64,000 bases of DNA from Hydra vulgaris (Eukaryota; Cnidaria; Hydrozoa; Anthoathecata; Hydridae), in the NCBI RefSeq assembly GCF_038396675.1, contig NC_088926.1, forward strand, positions 516,001-580,000, read 5' to 3'. Each line of letters starts with the position of its first letter. Position 1 is the first letter of the stretch. Shown in pieces: positions 27,060-40,349 of the stretch. Position numbers and translations under genes: made by a program. The notes beneath the pieces were generated by a model. The model did not search any database, was not told the origin of the DNA, and was given only the letters and a program-made list of their open reading frames with translations.

Positions 27060-27837
27060 TATATATATAAAGTAAAAATGTACACCAATATAAAAAGTAA
27101 GGGATATGCATAACAAGATAACAAAATAATAATGTAAAAATTTTATATTTCTTGAAATGGATTTATTTGATTAAACAACTTATATTGAAAACATAGTACT
27201 AGAGGTCTTTAATATTTTTATTAGTGGTGCGGCTAAACAAAATAAAATTCTATACAAAAATTAGTAATTTTGTAAAAAGAAAAGTAAGTTTATGTTACTA
27301 AGAGTAACCAGTGTATTGTGTCTTTTCAAATATGAACTGTTAACTGAAGGTATCATGTTTCTGTTTGTGTAAATGATTTTCATAAAACAATAACTTATTT
27401 TATTTTTAAGTTCCAGAAAAACAAAAAGCTGGATAAAAGGCATTAATAAATATGATGGTTGAATCTGCCAGTTGATTGACCAAAAATTTAATATTCTATA
27501 AAAATCACAAAACAAAAACAAGATACCTTTAATTAACACTTTTTATTTAAAAAGACACAAAACAAGTTTAACTCTCAGCAAAATAGCACAAGTACCTTTT
27601 TATAAAAATACAAAATATTTTAACAGAAATTATTTTTATTAATATCACTATATATGAAACAATAAAAAGATTCTAATGCTAAAGTTGAAAATAAAAGCTG
27701 CAGAATAAGATAAATAATTTTTAAGTTATAGAAACTTTTAAGTGCAAATTTTATTACTTTATGAATAAAATCCTGATTACTTTGTTAAAATATTTAATCT
27801 TAGTCAATATTTTTATAAATAAATTAAATTAAAATAA
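27060..27837. other. gene-poor stretch
   Basis: No coding sequence is supported. 27187-27340 is the second copy of the dispersed sequence at 24325-24480. The rest is AT-rich unique-looking DNA. Confidence 0.55.
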
Positions 27838-28150
27838 AGTACATAGTAAAACCCAACTAATTCTGACATAACTTTCTTTATACTGTAACACTGAGTATCC
27901 TACAAGAGAAATAAAACTCGAAGGAAAGATCTCAAAAATGTCTAAAATTAGTTCACAAAAATCAGTTCACAAAATCAATTTGAAAACATAACTTGATATA
28001 AAATTATAAGCAAATTATTAACAACTGATTTGTAAATATCAAATCATATTATTATTTTGAAAAAAAAATTTTAACAAATATCAAATCATATTATTATTTT
28101 GAAAAAAAATTGCTAACAAAATCATAAGAGTGATTTAATAAAAACTGAAA
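27838..28150 (-). repeat. Higher-order repeat unit, isolated diverged copy 6
   Basis: AAGTACATAGTAAAACCCAACTA, then ACTTTCTTTATACTGTAACACTGAGTATCC, then AGTTCACAAAAATCAGTTCACAAA follow the same order as copies 2-5, but without the exon-like segment or flanking (TA)n. An internal 50-bp duplication (AATCATATTATTATTTTGAAAAAAAA) is at about 28040-28110. Confidence 0.7.
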
Positions 28151-28652
28151 AAACAACAAATATAATATAATAGTTAATAATAAAAAACAAATATAATAGT
28201 TTGTTTGTTTGAATACGTTAGGTGACGTAGTGTATTTTATTTTGCGGAGAAATTAAATGTTGAATAAGCAAAAACATTGTTAAGTTTCTTTTGTGAATAT
28301 TAATTATGCGCGACGTATTTATCAAATGTATAACGTAAGATGTCAAATTAAATTTAAATTAGGGTAAGCGCTAAAGTATCACTCCGAATACGATCATAAG
28401 TCCGCACTTAATTTATACTAATCATGCGAAAGTTTTATTTTTAAATTATGTGAATGTTGAAAAGCTTTAAAAATAGCTGTTTCCAAAAGTTCTTCAGTCG
28501 TAAACCTAATAGGTGTTTTGTAACTTCGACGTGTTTTGAAACCAAAGTTATGCATCACAGAATGTTTTAACTGAACTAAACTAAACCTTTCCTGATATAG
28601 CATTTACTAGGCGGTTATATAATCCACTTACTGGCTTTAGTTATTATTTGAC
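28151..28652. other. AT-rich spacer left of the hAT element
   Basis: No coding sequence is supported. The sequence just before 28653 supplies the left target duplication of the hAT element. Confidence 0.5.
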
Positions 28653-29251
28653 CAGGGACGTGGTTGCTCAGTACGAGGGTACGAGGACTTGTACTGGGCC
28701 CTGATTCTGGCTCAGGAAACTGGGCCCCCTAAAAGAAATTGAGCACCCAATCTTCAAAGACAAAAAATTTATTTTAGCTCTATAAGTTTCTATCAGGACA
28801 TTTTAACAACATTTTATTTAACTTGCTTTCATGTCGGTTTGTTTGTTTGTTTGTTTGTTTGTTAGGTGTCCACGCAAAACAAACACTAGGTCAGCGGTAA
28901 TAATCAAAGAAATACGCTTAACTTTAGTTTAGCGTAAATAAAAGAAATCGTTAAAAAAAATAATTAAAACAAACAAAAAACAACAAACTTTGTTTACGCA
29001 AAGAACATACTTGTTTTCATACGGATAAATAATTTCTGAAAGTTCCCTTTAAATACTATATTACATTAGATAAAATATGCCTCACAAGCTCACTTAGAAT
29101 AGCCAGGAATGGAGAGAATGTTTATACTGATCTTCTTTAACTAAGAAACGGTAAAATGGTTTTAACTGGTACTTTTCTGTTCATTATGTGCTCATAATCT
29201 CTAATCAAGTATCTATATTCTTTATTTTTAGTGTTTAAATAAAATAAAAGT

Positions 29252-31600
29252 ATGGGAAAATTGCAATTTAACTTTAAGATTTCTGCTGGTAAAAAAAGAA
29301 GTAGAACAAAGACAAGGCCAGAAACTCGAGCTGAAGCAACCGTTTACAGAAAGGACATAGGAGCTAAAGAAAATCAAATATCAGAGGCAGTAAATTGGTG
29401 CACAGAAAATGAAAATCGAGGACAGGCAGCATTAAAAACAGGAAAGTTTTTTTTCCTTTAATTAAAGATCGTGGTACAATAAACAGAAGATTAGATGGCA
29501 TAGTTAAGAATGTAATAAACGATCATTTGAGAGTGTTAAATCCAGATGATGAGAAAGAAATAGTTTGTTTTATCAGAAACAAAAAAAGAGCCCACCAAGG
29601 ACACTCTAAAAAAGAAGTTTCTGAAATCATTTTAAATGTGCTGAAAATCAGAGTTCATTTGAACAAAAATGGAAAAGGTGGAAGAAAGTTTATAAAACTA
29701 TCACCAAGTGCAAAAACAACCTTACAAAATGGAAGGTAAATGTTTTTTCTTTAAACTAATTTATTACCATCCCAACAGGTGCAGGGGTACAGTAGATATT
29801 AAATAGTTGTAAAATATTGAACCTTACTATCCGAACTATTTAGACTTGGGAAATCATTTTGGAGAAGATGGCATGCTGAAAATGATAATATTGTCATTAA
29901 GAGGCAAGGCCGAATTAAAATAAACAGAGCCCTAAATTACTAGGAATATGGCTACAATTTCAATTACTAGTACTAGGAATATGGCTACAGCTCATCTAGG
30001 TACACATTTTTTATCACATATTGTTTTTTTAGTTTGAAATAAATATAAAAAGATCATTTTCAATTTCATTCTCAAGTGTTCTACAACTTGGTTTTTATTT
30101 TTGAATAAGCTTATATGTTTTGTACGTGGATAACTTAAGTAACTTGATTATATTATTAGTTTTACAACTTTTTAATATCCCAGATGTCTTCGCTGATGAA
30201 CTGATTGCTTGTAGTATAATGAAGAGCTATAAAAAAACAAAAAATGGTATATGGGTTGGTGATATTGCAACAGAAAGAGTTTTCAATCATGATGAAACAC
30301 CACAGTTTGTCAAATACGGTGTTGATGGTACTGCCACTGGGTTAGTTTATGCTGGCAAAGGAGAAATATCTTTAAAATGATTTGCGATAACAGAGAGTGC
30401 ATAACTTTAAACCCATTTGTTTTATTATCATGTGAGCCAACTAAACAACTTTTCACAACTAAAGTTGTGGCTTTTATAGCTTTATATTTTTAAAATGAAA
30501 AATATAATATTTATACTTTAAGGAGAGATTTCATTGTGTCAGGTAATATTTGCTGGCAAAGGCATTTCAAGCCAGATGGCACCACAAAAAGCTGTCAGTA
30601 ACGTCAAGAACTTGATCATCTCTACGACAGAGAGTGGTTCGTAAGATCAATGTTCATTATTGGCTGCGTATAAGAAACCTGACAACCATCTCGCTGAACA
30701 AGGTATAGAGCGACCAGTTGTGCTTGTATCAGATGGTCATTCTTCTCAGTTTGACTTTAAAGTTCCTAATTTTTTGTGTGAAAAGCAAATCAATTTAGTT
30801 GTATCTCTGACTGATACTACTGGAGTCACACAGCTACTAGATCAATCACCAAACCAACAGCTCCATCAATATTATAATAACACGCAAGATGAACTTTTTT
30901 CCTCTTTCCAGACTATAAATCGAGAAAGATTTATGAATATCCAAGGAACACTGTGGAACAATTGAGTATTCGATATTGGCAGCATCCGCTCCCAATATCG
31001 TAGCAGCTGCTAAGAGAGTTGGTATAAGTAGCCTCCTCGTCTGTAGTGGCTTTCTGGGCATTGAGGAGGTGAATTAACAAAAAAAATAAAAAAAGTAAGA
31101 ATGCTTTTAATGTTGATGATATGCAATAAAATAAATTTGAACAAGCAGCTCTCCTTATTGATAAAACTGATGATATTTCTCTACAATTTTCTACTCCTAA
31201 GAAAACAAGAAGTGTGACCTCAAACGACGGACCCTTGGCAACAACTCCAAGATCACAATCCAAAGTCGCCCAAAAAAAAGGAAGGTTCAGCCAAATATTG
31301 GAAATCAATGTATGAAATTTCACAATCATTCGTTGAGGAATCATATGAGAAAAGCCTCAATTTAGCAGAAGTGCCTGGTTTACTTTCAATAAACCGGGTT
31401 AAACCCAAGGAGGTTAATCAAACAAAAACAACAAGGGTCACTAATAAGCATGGATCTATGGAGGCTCAAGATGTGCTTTCAACAGTGGCTTCTCTCGAAG
31501 GAGAAAAACAGAAAAAAATCGTTGTTCAGAGGAGAAAAAGAAACATAAGCTCCAAGAAGAAGAACTGCTTTATCGTTGCAAACTGCAATGCTCTTGAGTA
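29252..31600 (+). pseudogene. pogo-like (DDE_1) transposase-type gene, decayed
   Basis: Pieces in order on the plus strand: 29252-29461 (start), 29527-29739 (NPDDEKEIVCFIRNKKRAHQ helix-turn-helix-type region), about 29860-29960 (GRIKINRALN), 30120-30380 with first acidic motif (VGDIATERVFNHDETPQFVK, YGVDGTATGLVYAGKGE), 30540-30963 with a second (RPVVLVSDGHSSQFDF) and third (LTDTTGVTQLLDQSPNQQLH), and a basic/coiled tail to 31600. Stops, frameshifts and two inserted segments break it. The HDE..SDGH..D layout fits the DDE_1 superfamily of pogo/Tigger-like proteins. A copy of the SINE-like tail interrupts it at 31018-31090. No inverted ends were identified. Confidence 0.66.
31018..31090 (+). mobile_element. 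Candidate SINE-like repeat tail, copy 2
   Basis: GTAGCCTCCTCGTCTGTAGTGG..CATTGAGGAGGTGAATTAACAAAAAAAATAAAAAAAG matches the tail at 25169-25230 and interrupts the pogo-like frame just after GTTGGTATAA. Confidence 0.55.
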
Positions 31601-32415
31601 GAAGAATGTCTTGCTAAATTTTTAAAAGAGTGTTCGCAATGTCATTCCAATCTTAAATCTGTATGTACTATAAAATGGCTTGTCGCATTGATAACAAAAA
31701 GTCGACAATGATTCTCCCTGCATCTGCAGCATCATCCTATAATTCTGTAAAAAAACACTCTATTTTGGTTCTGATTCAATTATTTTAAATCTTAATGACT
31801 CAGAGATATTTTTTTAGATAAAATGTTTGTTTATTGCGTGTCTCTTTTTCAGAATATTTTATGCTATTCATATTTTTTTTGTCATTTTATGTTGTTCAAA
31901 AAATAGTTATTGCTTTTATTAATGCTGGTATTGTATTAAATCTACACTTTTCTTATCATTTTTTATATTTTCCTATTATTCAAAATATAGATTGTCATTT
32001 TATTAAATGCTAGATTTCCTATTTTAAAGCTGGTGACCCCTTAAAAACTACACTGCAAATAAAATACAAAATAAACATCTTTAAGAGTTTGTAAATTAGT
32101 TATTATTACATTGGTAAATTAGAACAAGTCTAACATTATCTAGAAGTAAGATAATTGCAAACTTAAAATTAAATTATTAAACAGAAGGAGGCATAATGCA
32201 TAAATTTAACCATTTTTAATACTAAAAATTTGATTTGCGTTCTCTTTTTAAAGATTTTAAAATTGTAAAAGAGGTAATTTTTTATTTAATTTGTCATCTA
32301 AGATGTCTTAAGTTTAATAATTTCATTTACATTAGTGGAACCCAGAGCTGAAAGTTTACACGTGTAGTGTTTAAGGGGGTATGTGTTTTTAAGGGAATTC
32401 TACCTGTAGCGTAAA
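31601..32415. other. gene-poor spacer within the hAT element
   Basis: AT-rich with no supported gene. 31618-31760 may still be 3' remnant of the pogo-like unit. Confidence 0.45.
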
Positions 32416-32817
32416 TATTAGGTAACCAAAAAAGTTCGTGCGGTTTTTGGTAATTGAATTGTTTTTAGCATTTTTTACAACACCCACATCGCACAAGGCA
32501 AGTAGCTTTGTTGCGTTATAGAACGCGTGTGTCACGCGCAGTTGCTGCATATAGTGTAGGCTTGTAATGAGCTTACAGGAAAGGTTTTGTGTAAAGAAAG
32601 GATGGCAACCCAACCAACGATTATTCGATCTTGCTTACAGTGGATGAGGCAGAGTTTGCCTCATCCACTATACTCGCCAGACCTCTCCCCTACTGATTTC
32701 CATTTTTTCCTTTCCCTGGGAAATCATTTAAAAGGACAGCAGTTCCGAGACCAGGACGCGGTTAAAATGGAGTTGAAAGCTTTTATAGACAACGTTTTTT
32801 GTTATTTTTATGAATAA
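32416..32817 (+). pseudogene. mariner transposon remnant, internally deleted
   Basis: The left end reads TTAGGTAACCAAAAAAGTTCGTGCGG, the usual style of a mariner terminal repeat. 32647-32817 encodes HPLYSPDLSPTDFHFFLSLG and GQQFRDQDAVKMELKAFIDN, the C-terminal third of a mariner transposase including the last catalytic Asp region. Most of the catalytic domain is deleted between. The end runs into a hairpin (TTTTGTTATTTTTATGAATAAAAATAACAAAA, about 32799-32830) and the right terminal repeat is not seen. Confidence 0.75.
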
Positions 32818-33023
32818 AAATAACAAAAGACGTTGTTGACCTAAAATTGATAGATTTTATACTGTAAAAAAGTAAGTAATAATACTTTACTTATAAATAG
32901 TGATTAAAACTAATTATTAAAGTTTTTAAAGAAAATAAGTAAAAAAAAATATCTTATCAACGTAGAAATATAAAGAAGAAAGCTAACTATAAAAAAGAAA
33001 GCTGGAAACTGAAGTTAATAGAT

Positions 33024-33212
33024 TTGCTTGTCTTGCTCGAAAAAGAAAATAGAAATTTCGAGCGGTGGAACGATCGATTTTACGTAAACGAAGACTACAG
33101 CGAAAGAAATTTAGAATTGCGAAAACAGTTATTTAAAGAAGCAAAAGATTTGAGAGCCAAAGGTAAATATGCTAAAGTTGTATATAATATACTTGTAACG
33201 CGCGACTTTTAA
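33024..33212 (+). pseudogene. LINE ORF1 C-terminal fragment
   Basis: 62 codons reading FYVNEDYSERNLELRKQLF and KDLRAKGKYAKVVYNILVTR, which matches the C-terminal style of LINE ORF1 proteins that precede an endonuclease/RT ORF. It lies 80 bp before the ORF2 start in the same orientation, so it is the ORF1 end of the LINE at 33292-36202. Confidence 0.65.
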
Positions 33213-33291
33213 GAAATTCTTTTATTTTAGAGTTATTGATTTTATCTTTATTATTTACTTTTTCTAATTTTTATTGTTTTTAAATACAAAA

Positions 33292-36202
33292 ATGGATTCA
33301 AGTCGCTCTGAAAATTTTGATATTTTTAAATTTAATGATTTTATACTTAGCAAAGAGTCCGATCCGGATCACAGTTATTTAAGTGAAACAGATGCTTTAC
33401 AAAGCAACTGCAGCTATTTTTATACTTTTGAAATAAAAGAACTTCTTGAGCGTGATAAATTTAATGCAATTCATATAAATATAAGAAGTTTAAAAAAAAT
33501 TTTTAAAAATCTTTGCAATAGTTTTGAGGAAAATCTAACTATTGTTAGTGTAATTTGCCCAACTGAAATCTGGTGTAGTTCTGCTGACTCAAATTTAGAT
33601 AATAATTTTAAAATATCGGGCTATAATTTAAATTCATTAGGGCGGAAAACATATAAACGCGGCGGTGGTTTAATTATTTATGTAAAAGAAAACCTACGGT
33701 ATTTTGTTAGGCATGCCATGAGTATTTCTGACGTCAATATAGAGGTTTTAACGATTGAAATATTAAGCAATAAAACTAAAAACATTGTAATTAGCTGTTG
33801 TTATCGCCCACCTACTGGCAAAATTAAAACATTTAGTTCAATTTTACATGCCGATATTGAAAATAAAATCAACCACCAAAAGAAATTACTTTACATATAT
33901 ATTTGTGCGGCCGTGGCGCAGTGGTTAGAGCGCTTGCTTTATAAGCAGGAGATCCAGGTTCGAAACGAGCTCTGGAAGTTTTTGCGTCACGGTAAGGAAG
34001 GAGGCGTGAACCTCCTGATTAAATGCACTTTCGCGGTGCTCTGTGACAAGACCCTTAGGACTTCTTGGGGCACCTAAAATAAAAATTGAAAAAAAAAAAA
34101 AAAAAAAAACATATTAGGTGATCTGAATTTAAATTGCTTTGAGTATCACGTTAAAAAAGACATTAATGGGTTTTATAATGGCCTATTTAAATATGGACCA
34201 GTTACTCTAATAAACAAACCAACAAGAATTACTCAAACAACAACTTCCTTAATTGATATCATAATAACCAATGAATTTTTAATAGTTCGCTTAAAAAAGG
34301 CATTATTAAAAGTGACATATCTGATCATTTCCCTATTTTCTTTTCAATAGATATTTATGCGAAAATTTTATATAATGAAAAAAAATCATTTAAAAAATGA
34401 CTTTTTCATAATAAAAACCTAGAATTTTTTAATTATCAACTTTCTTTAGTTAATTGGGACATTATTAACTTTTCTGAAGACATTTTTTTAATATACTAAT
34501 CTTTTTTTAAAATTTTTTATGAAATTAATGACATCAATTTTCCCAAAGTAGAAATTAATTTCAAACAAAAAAAAATTAAATCGCCATGGATTACTAAAGG
34601 TATTCTAAAATCATCTAAAATTAAACAAAAACTTTATATTAAATATTTAAAATTAAAAACAACTGAGAGTAAGACCAATTATAAAAATTACGTAAGACTA
34701 TTTGAACGCCTTAGGAAAAACTCAATGTTAATATACTACACTAATTTACTTGAAAAATACAAATTAAACTCTAAACGCACTTGGCAACTAGTAAACGAAA
34801 TTACGGTTAACACTAAAAAAACATCGCAATCTTTGCCCTCAGTTATTAAAGTATATGATAATTTTATTCTTGATCAAAAAACAATTGCTTCCGAATTTAA
34901 TAATTATTTTGTATCTGTAGGACAAAACCTAGCCAAAATAATTCCAAACCCTAAAAAATCATTTAAGGCAACATATGACCCTCTAAACTCGTATCTGAAT
35001 TTTTTTGATTTGTCTTTTGAAGAGTTTGAAAGTGCTTATAAATTCTTAAAGTCAAATAAAGCAGTTGGTCCAGATGATTTCAATGGGAACGTTATTATAA
35101 ACTGTTTTGACGTTTTAAAAGACATGCTTTTTCAAATCTTTAAATGCTCTATTAATCAGGGAGTTTTTCCTGATGATTTAAAAATAGCAAAAATTATTCC
35201 TATATTTAAAGAAGGAGAAAAAACTAATGTTAAACACTATCGTCCAATTTCTATCCTCTCTGTTTTTTCTAAAATTTTATAAAGAATTTTGCACAACAGA
35301 ATATACAATCACCTTTTATCAAACAAATTATTTTATAACATGCAATATGGATTTAAAAAAAATAATTCAACAGAGCATGGAATTATTCAGCTTACAAGAA
35401 ATATATCAGACTCATTTAATAATTCTAAATTCACATTGGGAGTATTTATTGATTTAGCGAAAGCGTTTGATATCATTAATCATAAAATTCTTGCTAAAAA
35501 ATTAAAATGTTGTGGTATAACAGGCAATGTTTTAAAATTGTTAAAAAGTTATTTAACTAATCGCAAGCAATTTGTTTACGCCGATGAAACAATATCATCA
35601 AATTTGTTAAATATTACATGTGGAGTTCCTCAATGATCCATATTAGGACCTCTTCTTTTCATTATTTATATTGATGATTTATACAAAGCCTCGGATTTAA
35701 TAACAATTATGTTTGCTGATGACACCAATTTATTTATGTCACACAAAAGCATTCCTACTTTATTTAGTTGCTTGAACATCGAGTTAATCAAACTATCTGA
35801 CTGGTTTAAGACTAACAAATTATCTCTTACATTGATAAAACTAAATGGGTTTTTTTCCATTCTCTTATCAAAAAACATAAACTGCCAATTAACATGCCTC
35901 ATCGTGTTATTGACAATATACAAATTAAACAAGTAACAGTAACCAACTTTCTAGGTGTTTGTATAGATAAAAATCTTACATGGAAAAGTCACATTAAAAA
36001 CTTATCAAGTAAAATTTCAAAAAGTATAGGAATATTGTACAAAGCAAGATATGTTTTAAATAAACGTACTTTAGTACAATTACATCACTCATTTATTCAT
36101 TGTCACATAAACTATGCAAACATTGCTTGGGGTAGTGCAAAGAAACTTAAACCTCTTTATTGTCAGCAGAAGCATGTAGCACGTATCATATATTTTAAAT
36201 GA
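33292..36202 (+). pseudogene. LINE ORF2 (endonuclease plus reverse transcriptase), CR1/L2-like, broken
   Basis: The frame opens at ATG 33292. The endonuclease part has HINIRSLKKIFKNL, TEIWCSSADSN, YKRGGGLIIYVKENL and ISCCYRPPTGK. It is cut at about 33895 by a SINE and resumes at 34110 with ILGDLNLNCFEYH and TRITQTTTSLIDIIIT. The RT follows in several frames: 34725-35282 (SNKAVGPDDFNG, KIIPIFKEGEKTNVKHYRPI), 35289-35636 (YGFKKNNSTEHGI, VFIDLAKAFDIINHKILAKK, NITCGVPQ), about 35637-35840 (FADDTNLFMSH) and 35894-36202 (VTNFLGVCIDKNLTW). At least five frame breaks, including TGA right after GVPQ. The 3' end is cut by (TA)n at 36209. Confidence 0.88.
33907..34109 (+). mobile_element. tRNA-derived SINE, copy 1, inside LINE endonuclease
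   Basis: The head folds like a tRNA: acceptor GCGGCCG, A box TGGCGCAGTGGTTAG, anticodon stem CTTGC/GCAGG around TTTATAA (anticodon TAT, Ile-type), and B box GGTTCGAAAC. A conserved body (TTTTGCGTCACGGTAAGGAAGG..CTTCTTGGGGCACCTAAAATAAAAA) and an A-tail follow. It splits the LINE endonuclease frame. ACATAT occurs on both sides, a possible short target duplication. Confidence 0.92.
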
Positions 36203-36208
36203 CCGTTA

Positions 36209-36885
<677 letters not shown>

Positions 36886-36996
36886 TATATATATGTGTGT
36901 TTTTATTATTATATATTTGTATTTTAAATATTGTAACGAAATGCTTATATATAATGTAATAAAAAGAACAAAAAAAAAAAAAAAAAAGTAATTACT

Positions 36997-37202
36997 GCGG
37001 CCGTGGCGCAGTGGTTAGAACGCTTGCTTTATAAGCAGGAGATCCAGGTTCGAAACGAGCCCTGGACATATTTTTGCGTCACGGTAAGGAAGGAGGCGTG
37101 AACTTCCTGGTTAAATGCATTTCCGCGGTGCTCTGTGACAAGACCGTTAGAACTTCTTGGGGCACCTAAAATAAAAAAATAAAAAATTAAAAAAATAAAA
37201 TT
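36997..37202 (+). mobile_element. tRNA-derived SINE, copy 2
   Basis: Same family as 33907-34109, with intact A and B boxes and the TAT-anticodon-like loop, and a longer AT tail. A run of A precedes it at 36971-36987. Confidence 0.92.
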
Positions 37203-37419
37203 AATATATGTTTTATAAATACTTTTTTTTATTATTTTAATTTACTATTACTCAATATGCTTTAGTCCACTCCATATCGGTCCATGGAATTTATAAAAAG
37301 TACTATTTAAAAGTTCCATGGGCCGATAGTAGTTATAAGTCAAACGAAAGAAACCAATGCCTTGGTTTCTATCATAGGACATATTTTTAAATTTATATTT
37401 ATTTACGTTTCAGGGAAAA

Positions 37420-39785
37420 TGAAGGAAAAAAAAGAGGCAACATGGAAATACAAATCTGGTGCTGAAAAAAAAAAGCTCAAAAACGACAACATGAATTGAA
37501 AACAGCAGATAACGATTTAAAACAATTATAGTTAACAACAAGTCTCGCGTCAGCGTAAGTGTCACAAATACAGAGAAAAGCTGGGACATCCTTTACAGCA
37601 CCAGAGATTATAGAATTAACATCAACATCCATTGTGAATATCACAAGTAGGCCTATTATTGAAACAGAGCCAATAACAGAGATTAGTAACCAATCATCTG
37701 TATACGAAACAGACTGAGAGAGTGACTGTAGAAATTATGAAGTGCCTGTAAATGCAGCGGCGGACCTAACTCTAGCAAAAAAGTATATTCAGAACCAAAC
37801 AGACAAAGTTGTAAATATCAATTAAAATAATCCAACTAAATTTCTAGAACTGAAAAATGCAATCACATCCTAACAAAACATTGCACCCAGAAAAACAGAA
37901 GTGCTGCTGAAGCTGTGGTTCATGCATTATCAGACTCCAAAATTGATAATTAAATATTGAAAACACGAGACATCTAAACAAAAAGCGTAAAGAAGCAGAG
38001 AAACTGCATTAATACCTAATCCGAGTTATTAATTCTATTCGGTATTTGATTGCAGAGAGTATTTCTGTACGTGGAAATGAGGCACCTAACTTTCACAATG
38101 ACTCTCAAAAAAGTGAAGTCTTTCAATTTGGTGCAAGTAAATTTCCAAATTTGTTAAATTTACCCAGTCAGTATGATGAGGTGCTAAATGAAAAACTTTA
38201 AAGTATTTGCAGTACTCAAAAACAATCTGCTGGAAAAGGGTGCTAAAATTACGTTTCTTTCTAATTATACACAAAACAAGCTAATTCATACTATGACACA
38301 GGTGGTCAAGAAGGATATTTCAAAGGTAAATAATTCAGTATCCTTTTCACTATCAGCTGATGGCAACACTGATATTACACTCTGAGAGCAAACTTCTATT
38401 GCATTTTGTTTTGTTGCGCTTGCTGCAGAAGAGGCCGTTGTAAAAGAACATCTGATTTCAATGATTAAAATGAAACAACTACTGGTGAAGGAATGAGTGA
38501 AAAAGTCACAGATGAACTCAAATCAAAAAAGGTAGATATTCAAAAGTGTGTGGGTATGTCTTTTGATGGTGCGAGCAACATGCAAGGAATAAACAAAGGA
38601 GTTGAAACACATTTGAAGCAGTGTTCTCCCATGGCAATAAATATTTATTGCGGATCTCATGGAACAAATCTGGTTATGAAAGCTTGTTCAAAATTTTCTG
38701 TTGTTTCTGTTAACCTTTTTGAAACAGTAAACAAGCTTGGTGATGTGTAGAAATTAAAGACTTTTTATACAGAAACTCATAGAAACGAATTAACATATTT
38801 GAGAAGTGCAAATCTCTTCTTAAAGATTTGAATCAGTCTCTTGAACTGACTGCTACCCATAGTGTTTGTTTCAGTGCCTTACAAAATATAAGAGACTGCT
38901 GACACTATACCCTGCAGTAATCGATTGCCTTGAACAAATTTCAAACGACATGGAATTTAAAACGAGTATTTGAAGTGAAGCACAAGGTTTTTATCCCGAT
39001 TTCAATCATATGAAACAATTGTATCTCTTCAAAAAATTTTTTACTATCTTGGGTCCCCTAAATAAAATTCTTCATGGAGAAACACTTGATTTTTCCATTG
39101 ATATAATGTCTCTCGAGGTATCACTGGAAAAGCTTCAAGTACTACGGGACGGTGCTGGCTAAAATGCTATTTTATCCAGTGTTAAAATTGCAACTGAAGC
39201 TTAAGATCAGTGGTTAGCAAAAGTGTTTTGTACTGTGGTGGATTCAGCAACTACAATTCTTTTTGATAAACTTTCTTTACAGGGGAAACTTTTAGAAAGC
39301 ATAGACATCTTTTTATTGAAGAATATGAGCGAAGATATTATTCATAATTTTCATAACTCTAATTCACAAGAAAAAATTCAATCACTGCTTGAAAAATTCA
39401 AAATTGGTATAAGTTTAAATGAATTCACTACTGAAATGATTGATTTTGTGGAGATCTACAGAAAGGCTGCTGAGAAGGATAAAAAAAACTTTGCCTTCTT
39501 TCCTCACCCTTTATAATTTTATGCTGAAGACTATGTAAGATGTGTATTCCCCTCTGTTACAGTTCTATACAGGATGTTCAGTACAATTCCAACAAATTTG
39601 GCAGAGTGTGAGCGAGTTTTTAGAAAACTAAAACTTTTCAAAACTTGTCTAGCAAATTGGTTGACATCATGTTGGGGATCTTGTTCTCTTGTCAGTGGAA
39701 CATGAGAAAATGCGAAATTTGACGCATTCAGACATAATAAATAACTACGCTGATTCAAATGAGTTACGTAATATTTTTTATCCAT
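37420..39785 (+). pseudogene. hAT transposase (ZMYM1-like, DUF4371 type), decayed
   Basis: Starts near ATG 37420 with a basic segment (ATWKYKSGAEKKKLKND). Later pieces: 38188-38385 with SVSFSLSADGNTDITL (first catalytic-Asp region), 38493-38750 with KCVGMSFDGASNMQGINKGV and NIYCGSHGTNLVMKACSKF (second region), 39223-39516 helical, and a C-terminal dimerisation motif about 39540-39640 (FPSVTVLYRMFSTIP, TNLAECERVFRKLKLFKT). Many stops and frameshifts. It sits 3' within the hAT element at 28653-39910 and is most simply its own transposase. It is nonfunctional as read. Confidence 0.8.
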
Positions 39786-39910
39786 GAAAATTTTTTTTTT
39801 AGTATCAATACAATATTCCTTGATTGCTTATTTGTCTCTCGTTAAAAGTACTTCACCGAGACCCTCTTCTGGAAATTCGTACCTACTTTTTTGGTGCCAC
39901 CACGTCCCTG

Positions 39911-40349
39911 TATTGGACAACAGTAATAATAAAAGTAACTGTTGTATTAAAGTAACAATAAACAACTGTTAATTAATAAACAACTGTTAACAAGTTTTAA
40001 TAAATAACTGTTGTAATAAAAGTATTTACATTTTTTCTAAAAATTTAAAACAAGATTATATAATTTCAAAACAAACAAATATTTGAATTGAAAACTTTTG
40101 ATAAAAAATCAAAAATTGTATTGAAAAAAAATTGAATTTTATATATTATGAGTTTGCACATAAACGTTCATAATTTCAAATTATTAATTTGAAAAACATG
40201 TTTTTTCTACGGGCGCCATCTCTTAAAAATTGTTTTAGTAATCTTCACTTTTACAGGTTAACTTAATATAACTATGTAAATGAATTAGTTCATTATACAA
40301 AGCTTCATCGATGTCTTAAACTGTATTAAATTTTTGTATTAAATCTTTG
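39911..40349. other. AT-rich spacer right of the hAT element
   Basis: Starts with the right target duplication TATTGGAC. AACAACTGTTAATAAA-type short repeats are at 39920-40025. No gene. Confidence 0.5.

Noticed and set aside
33908-34000. A real tRNA-Ile gene
   Set aside because: The tRNA-like head lacks a normal T-arm and 3' end and is followed by the same body and A-tail at two loci, so it is a SINE.
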